Part shown: positions 6,001-7,736 of the stretch, piece after piece
Layout of the letters: each line of letters opens with the position of its first letter
Position numbering within the stretch: the first letter of the stretch is position 1
Assembly: GCA_020057015.1 (NCBI GenBank)
Contig: JAGVGS010000149.1
Location: 1-7,736, forward strand
Source: Candidatus Omnitrophota bacterium
GTDB lineage: Bacteria > Omnitrophota > Gorgyraeia > Aquiviventales > Aquiviventaceae
DNA: 7,736 nt
Reading direction: 5' to 3'
Made by a program: the position numbers and the translations under genes
Notes under the pieces: generated by a model
Told to the model about the DNA's origin: nothing
Seen by the model: the letters and a program-made list of their open reading frames with translations, nothing else
Databases searched by the model: none

Positions 6001-7736
6001 TCCCGTCGCGCTCACTGATCACGCCCTTCTGCTTATGACCATTGAACTCCACCAGCAGGCCATGGTACTTGTCCAGGGTTTCCTGGCCGATGGGGCGCGC
6101 GAGCTAGTGGTCGATGGCGCGAAGACCGACCTGGCTAACGGTTTGTTGGGCCGCTACGTGATCAAGACCCTGTACCCGCGCATTGTGGCGCGCCTCACCG
6201 AGCAACTCGATGCGTATGTTACGCAGCTGCGTAAGATACGCCAGGAGATCGCGGCGGAAGATCCTGTGCGCGCCGAGGCGCGCGAATACCTCCTGACGCA
6301 CTTTGTCCCTGAACAGATCGAGTTCTACTCTACCCAGCCGAATGTTTGGTATGTCTGGGGTGTGACCGCCGCGCCGGTGCGAAGGCCGATTCTGTACCGG
6401 GTCACGACTGCCGATGCGCCTGACTCTGATGCGATACTCCAAGCCATTACATTGAAGCCAGGGTTGATACAGACGGTGGCAGAAGCGTTCATGCGGGCCT
6501 TAGAACCTTTAGCCATCGTGCCCAAGACCGTTGGGCCTAATGCCGAGGTGAAGGTGCGGGCTTTCAATGTGCCGGAAGAGACTTGGCAGAGCCTTAAGAG
6601 GATCGGCAACGCCTCAGGCCGCTCTCCGCCGTCCGGGCCCTCGGCTACTGGTGCCCCTGCTGCGCCTTCTGCTCCTCGTCCCCGCGAGATCATCCAACGG
6701 CCTTTCTTGACAGTGTTTCTGCCCATTCAAGCCGGGCTCTTTGGCGCTCTCACGCTCGCCATGGCCCTCATATTGGGGCCCATGCTTGTTGCCGCAGGGC
6801 TAGGCGTGCCATTGGCTATCGGAGCCGTTGTGGCGCTGTCTGCCGGCATCGATGTGGCCTTAAACGTGCTGTGGATCGTGGCCGGCCCGCCGGCGCAGCA
6901 ACGGCTGCAGACGCACTGGGATTATGAAGCCTTCAGCACGGCGGTTTCGGGTCGTGATGTGCGCGATGTCGCCGAAGCGTTCCTGATCAAGGCCGGCACT
7001 GTCGAAGAGATCTACACCTATCTGCGCGACACGCTCCACGCTGTGCCTGCCGGCATCACGCTCGAGACGCCACAAGGCCGTCAACGCTTCCTGCGCCTAG
7101 TCACGGCGGTGGCGGAGCGCTGGGTGCCGGCCGAAGCTTGGCTCGAGGTCCTGAGCAGCGGGTTAGGCCCGGAAGCCGCCACCGAGGTTACGCCCGATGC
7201 GCTTGCCAGCGGGGTGCGCACCGGCGGGGTGACGTTCGAAGCGCAGGGGGTGCGGGTGCACCTGCATCCGGTGGAGCTGGGGTTGGCGGATGACGAAGAG
7301 ACCGCCGACCTCATCGGCGCCATCGTGGCCCAGCAAAGCAGCGACACTGAGGTGCTGTACCCCGAAACCATCCGCGTCTTCGGCGACACGATGCCGCAGT
7401 TTAGCGTACTCCGTGACCTGAAATCGCCTTTGCATCGGGTCAATAACCTCGCCAACCTGCTGCGCGATGCCGGCATCCACAAGGATTTCCAGGGCAATCA
7501 GGTTAGGGAAGAGGCGCTGCACCCGTACTACCGGCGCTCGCGTAAGATCCAGCCGCACCAGGCCTCCCGTATGTTGCAGGGCTTCGTCGGCCGTCTGCAG
7601 CGTTTCCTGGTGCGCGCCTATTTCACTCGCGGGGGCATCGCCGAGCGCTACTACCGCACCTTTGGCGAGGTGGACGCCATCCAGGCGCGCCAGCCGCTGG
7701 CCGGCGGCGTGGGCCTGCCCGGGCTGCTGGGCCTCA
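1..7736 (+). CDS. Internal part of a giant multidomain protein (enolase-like, NTase-like, methyltransferase-like, membrane segment); both ends outside window
   Basis: Reading from base 2, all 2578 codons up to base 7735 are open; base 1 is the last base of a preceding codon and base 7736 the first of the next. No start or stop belongs to this gene inside the window, so the true protein is longer than 2578 residues. The translation has natural protein character throughout: recognisable folded domains (winged helix, nucleotidyltransferase, enolase, methyltransferase) separated by Pro/Ala/Gly/Ser linkers, a coiled coil and a hydrophobic membrane segment. I saw no frameshift or premature stop, so it looks like an intact gene under selection for its frame. 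Giant multidomain genes of this kind are known from some uncultivated bacteria, including Omnitrophota. The overall function is unknown. A membrane or envelope location is inferred from the hydrophobic stretch near residue 2265. Confidence 0.95.
173..217 (+). repeat. Junction motif, copy 1 (PLPTGPVAFVTDGAP)
   Basis: Codons for residues 58-72 encode the 15-residue string PLPTGPVAFVTDGAP, found again unchanged at residues 428-442. The DNA of the two copies differs at four of 45 bases, all at silent third positions. This copy lies just before the winged-helix-like domain. A weaker relative, GPIAFATANQ, lies upstream at residues 7-16 (bases 20-49), so three related junctions may exist. The role is unknown. 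It may be a linker or a small strand-forming tag that marks module boundaries. Confidence 0.9.
242..439 (+). other. Winged helix-turn-helix-like domain inside the giant protein
   Basis: Residues 81-146 have the winged-helix pattern: a first helix (VAAVLNYL), the segment FTAADLASRTALEWGAV in the position of helix 2 and the turn, a third helix (DQALAVLRSYALVF), then a short loop and a strand ending in YQLTPL, which resembles the wing. This order is common in MarR/ArsR-like and methyltransferase-associated dimerisation modules. In proteins of this kind such a module may bind nucleic acid or act only in protein-protein contacts. The call rests on pattern alone, and I see no residue that settles DNA binding. 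Confidence 0.5.
440..1282 (+). other. Unrecognised region between winged helix and NTase domain
   Basis: Residues 147-427 do not match a family I recognise. The first part (about 147-260) is helical and charged, with a long amphipathic stretch around QALPRLRDALRAYNERW. Residues about 275-350 look strand-rich (KVGFTHYE, RYMVAWGSGG, GYEIVWLRVD, TVSYSGQINY), as in a small beta-sheet domain. Residues 355-420 return to helices. The strand-rich part falls in a stretch that is clearly AT-richer than its surroundings (bases 961-1080 about 42% GC by hand count), which suggests a separate origin or weaker codon selection there. Confidence 0.5.
1283..1327 (+). repeat. Junction motif, copy 2 (PLPTGPVAFVTDGAP)
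   Basis: Residues 428-442 repeat the copy-1 string exactly at protein level, 1110 bases (370 codons) downstream and in the same frame. The four base differences are silent, which points to selection on the peptide or to fairly recent duplication. This copy follows a short Pro/Thr linker (PVTPGTP) and immediately precedes the nucleotidyltransferase-like domain, so both copies sit at the entrance of a new folded module. Confidence 0.9.
1328..1981 (+). other. Nucleotidyltransferase-fold (pol beta-like) domain with altered first metal-binding residue
   Basis: Residues 443-660. A leading helix (YDFVKRSFNRRILEQVVDRV) is followed by KLVGSMGYLGGARDNIDIVLV, which matches the family pattern of Gly-Ser, a loop, then Asp-x-Asp on a strand: G489, S490 and NID at 500-502. 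A third strand carries VALDLF with D563 in the place of the usual third acidic residue. Family members (CCA-adding enzyme, OAS/cGAS, MNT and similar) transfer nucleotides using three acidic residues. Here the first of the DxD pair aligns with N500, unless D499 takes its place through a one-residue shift. Activity is therefore uncertain. The helical tail (about 580-655) could be the usual helical domain following the NTase core. The substrate cannot be read from the sequence. Confidence 0.65.
1982..2080 (+). other. Linker between NTase-like and enolase-like domains
   Basis: Residues 661-693 begin with a Pro/Ala-rich stretch (ELEPAPATPF) and continue with a short helix (DQLQRLEQFMG). It separates the NTase-like tail from the first strand of the enolase-like domain. 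Base composition rises sharply in G+C across this point. Confidence 0.6.
2081..3529 (+). other. Enolase-like domain with complete catalytic and Mg-binding residues
   Basis: Residues 694-1176 (483, against about 430 for bacterial enolase) align over the full enolase length. The N-terminal domain shows HPTIDVGV, like NPTVEAEV, and the mobile-loop segment GTSAGSRE (738-745), like GASTGSRE. In the barrel I can place H866 (GGVHG), E887 (PVQEF), E928 (GAEAA, where enolase has GDEGG), metal ligands D964 (TDVAASE), E1023 (SIEDL) and D1050 (GDDIFVTD), base K1075 (NKINQAG), the SHRSGE segment with H1110, R1111 and S1112, and K1134 (EFIKTT). In glycolysis enolase converts 2-phosphoglycerate to phosphoenolpyruvate in the cytoplasm as a dimer or octamer. 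Here the fold is embedded in a giant chain, has insertions (around residues 868-882 and 1097-1104) and has changed neighbouring residues. It may be an active enolase, a relative with another substrate, or a structural module. The fold call is firm; the function is open. Confidence 0.9.
3530..3721 (+). other. Charged then Pro/Ala-rich interdomain linker
   Basis: Residues 1177-1240 start with a charged helix (FEQRIAEMMQKAKERQ) and pass into a flexible Pro/Ala/Ser stretch (PPTAPPMPAREPGAPLAGAP, then SESARSASS). The segment joins the enolase-like and methyltransferase-like domains. Its DNA shares short exact words with the linker at bases 5081-5179, described as separate repeats. Confidence 0.75.
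3682..3713 (+). repeat. Linker micro-repeat, copy 1
   Basis: The words tgccggagc (3682-3690) and gag-t-cggcacgatccg (3698-3713) recur in the same order at 5098-5135, the second with one base changed. Both encode Ala/Ser-rich linker peptide (LAGAPSESARS here, PAGAASTTEPARS there). A further tgccggag occurs at 4801-4808 in a third linker (PAGES). This looks like a shared linker cassette copied between domain junctions. Confidence 0.6.
3722..4330 (+). other. Class I SAM-dependent methyltransferase-like domain
   Basis: Residues 1241-1443. The order of Rossmann methyltransferase motifs is visible: motif I MLSLGVSTAG (1257-1266), an acidic end of strand 2 at D1287 (ATTVDEQG) followed by a helix of the AEATAKEAG type, motif II EDATQPW (1312-1318), and the strong motif FDLVYARLSMHW (1326-1337) followed by FAEMARVVKNGGRIVIVV, typical of Methyltransf_11/25 proteins. 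Such enzymes transfer a methyl group from S-adenosylmethionine to small molecules, RNA or proteins. Motif I is not the standard DxGxGxG: the acidic residue and the second and third glycines are altered, so SAM binding may be weakened or different. A cap-like C-terminal part (FSRSSLRAYAERSGLAVEEDGIW) is also normal for the family. The substrate is unknown. Confidence 0.8.
4331..4462 (+). other. Gly/Pro/Ser-rich linker
   Basis: Residues 1444-1487 are low in complexity (VQGPSAGGPVSPLGSGAGSS) and very GC-rich. They separate the methyltransferase-like domain from a helical segment. The peptide VQGPSAGGP (bases 4379-4405) has a near copy, VQGPPAGGP, at bases 5666-5692. Confidence 0.75.
4379..4405 (+). 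repeat. VQGP-x-AGGP linker repeat, copy 1
   Basis: Encodes VQGPSAGGP, matching VQGPPAGGP at 5666-5692 in eight of nine residues. Codon choice differs more in the second half than the first (gtccagggcccc is shared), which suggests a common origin followed by divergence, or convergence of low-complexity linkers. Confidence 0.55.
4463..4738 (+). other. Unrecognised helical segment
   Basis: Residues 1488-1579 are predicted helical and amphipathic, with LRQQLE occurring twice (bases 4466-4483 and 4631-4648) in ALRQQLEGIRLEHL and LLRQQLETLVERP. That spacing hints at two related helical hairpins. No catalytic motif is visible and I do not recognise a family. Confidence 0.5.
4739..4834 (+). other. 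Ala/Pro/Ser-rich linker
   Basis: Residues 1580-1611 begin with AQRQGQPIAGEPAPASAG and continue in Ala/Ser/Pro (AAPAGESASPSAAA). It is a typical flexible spacer, and its DNA includes the word tgccggag shared with two other linkers. Confidence 0.7.
4835..5080 (+). other. Small unrecognised alpha/beta domain
   Basis: Residues 1612-1693 start with a short helix (VQSILDELSM), then alternating strands (KLTIGHSILLDEHGHTISL, AYRIPLAFRNGRWEVM) and a final helix (VPEALSDALARVNA). About 80 residues bounded by linkers on both sides suggest an independent small domain. I do not recognise the family. Confidence 0.5.
5081..5179 (+). other. Ala/Thr/Ser-rich linker carrying linker micro-repeat, copy 2
   Basis: Residues 1694-1726 (TSSTPPAGAASTTEPARS onward) form another flexible spacer. 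Bases 5098-5135 carry the same ordered words as 3682-3713 (tgccggagc, then gag-c-cggcacgatccg), supporting reuse of linker DNA. Confidence 0.7.
5180..5407 (+). other. Predicted coiled coil
   Basis: Residues 1727-1802 have heptad-like spacing of Leu/Ile/Ala with many Glu, Arg and Gln: RLEEILAEIALLENEQ, then after a short MPVSPTE break, RTLETRLLGLEEQRRVIET and LKDDALRARLAER. The break suggests a helical hairpin. Coiled coils in very long proteins usually give length or self-association; that role is inferred. Confidence 0.65.
5408..5665 (+). other. Unrecognised segment after the coiled coil
   Basis: Residues 1803-1888 hold helices with LTPTQAAARIQGWLDEGMTP and EIMARIRTRNF, reminiscent of short helical repeats but not assignable. 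A small strand pair follows (FDDIRFAERDGTLIIAKG). The segment ends at the VQGPPAGGP linker. Confidence 0.45.
5666..5692 (+). repeat. VQGP-x-AGGP linker repeat, copy 2
   Basis: Encodes VQGPPAGGP (residues 1889-1897), the near copy of the linker peptide at 4379-4405, again placed between two segments of different character. Confidence 0.55.
5693..6610 (+). other. Long unrecognised helical region
   Basis: Residues 1898-2203. The first part is helical and acidic (EELLLEALKRDPVLSEEIHELLEL, ERLREEFDENL). An acidic, loop-like stretch (SRDDLAWPDDDRPVALTDHA) follows, then long helices (ALLLMTIELHQQAMVLVQGF, RIVARLTEQLDAYVTQLRKI). A strand-rich tail (FYSTQPNVWYVWGVTAAPV, RPILYRVTTA) and PNAEVKVRAFNVPEE complete it. 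I recognise no family and no conserved catalytic motif. Its position before the membrane stretch may make it a domain facing one side of the membrane. Confidence 0.45.
6611..6700 (+). other. Pro/Ala/Ser-rich linker before the membrane stretch
   Basis: Residues 2204-2233 (SPPSGPSATGAPAAPSAPRP, then REIIQR) form a flexible proline-rich spacer ending in basic residues directly before the hydrophobic segment. Under the positive-inside rule, Arg next to the first helix would favour a cytoplasmic location for this side. Confidence 0.65.
6704..6886 (+). other. Two or three predicted transmembrane helices
   Basis: Residues 2235-2295 are almost free of charge: the only acidic residue is D2284 and there is no Arg or Lys in 61 residues. 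A first span fits about 2236-2258 (VFLPIQAGLFGALTLAMALIL), then a Gly/Pro-containing break, and one long or two short spans through 2261-2293, ending in NVLWIVAG. This is the only strongly hydrophobic block in the window. It implies membrane anchoring, or a hairpin inserted in the membrane, with thousands of residues on either side. Confidence 0.8.
6887..7736 (+). other. Unrecognised region after the membrane segment, continuing past the window
   Basis: Residues 2296-2578. It opens with helices (QRLQTHWDYEAFSTAVSG, VRDVAEAFLIKAGTVEEIYTYLRDTL), then a short strand pair (GVTFEAQGVRVHLHPVEL) and a mixed part with VLYPETIRVFGDTMPQF. It ends in a basic, aromatic helical stretch (HPYYRRSRKIQPHQASRML, LQRFLVRAYFTRGG, ERYYRTFGEV). 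No stop occurs, and the frame runs off the window within a Gly/Leu-rich stretch (AGGVGLPGLLGL) that may begin another linker. The family is not recognised. Confidence 0.5.

Noticed and set aside
1..7736. tRNA, rRNA, CRISPR arrays, insertion sequences or polyketide/nonribosomal peptide modules
   Set aside because: I saw no cloverleaf or rRNA-like sequence, no regularly spaced direct repeats, no transposase motif with terminal inverted repeats, and no ketosynthase, adenylation or carrier-domain motifs.

Overview
The whole window is one uninterrupted open reading frame on the + strand, read from base 2 (frame 2) to base 7735. It holds 2578 codons and I found no in-frame stop. Neither the start nor the end of the gene is inside the window, so this is an internal slice of a giant, high-GC, multidomain protein gene. 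There are no intergenic gaps, RNA genes, promoters, terminators or mobile elements. Every other reading frame is a shadow of this one.

Residue numbers below count from base 2, with residue n at bases 3n-1 to 3n+1. The order is: a partial N-terminal end with a junction motif (res 1-72); a winged-helix-like domain (81-146); an unrecognised mixed region (147-427); a second, identical junction motif (428-442); a nucleotidyltransferase-fold (pol-beta-like) domain with an imperfect active site (443-660); a complete enolase-like domain that keeps the metal and catalytic residues (694-1176); a Pro/Ala linker (1177-1240); a class I SAM methyltransferase-like domain (1241-1443); a helical segment between Pro/Ala/Gly/Ser linkers (1488-1579); a small, probably strand-rich domain (1612-1693); a predicted coiled coil (1727-1802); unrecognised segments (1803-1888, 1898-2203); a strongly hydrophobic stretch able to form two or three membrane helices (2235-2295); and an unrecognised C-terminal part (2296-2578).

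The organism is bacterial by style, with dense high-GC coding and no introns apparent. Reading frames of thousands of codons that string together unrelated enzyme-like folds are known from uncultivated lineages, notably Candidatus Omnitrophota (former OP3). That phylum is my best guess, but it is an inference from gene architecture and not from a marker gene.

The main interest is the combination: an apparently intact enolase active site, an NTase fold, a methyltransferase fold and a membrane segment in one polypeptide. Domains are separated by low-complexity linkers, and short linker and junction sequences recur, which suggests growth by domain shuffling or duplication. I cannot assign a cellular function to the full protein.
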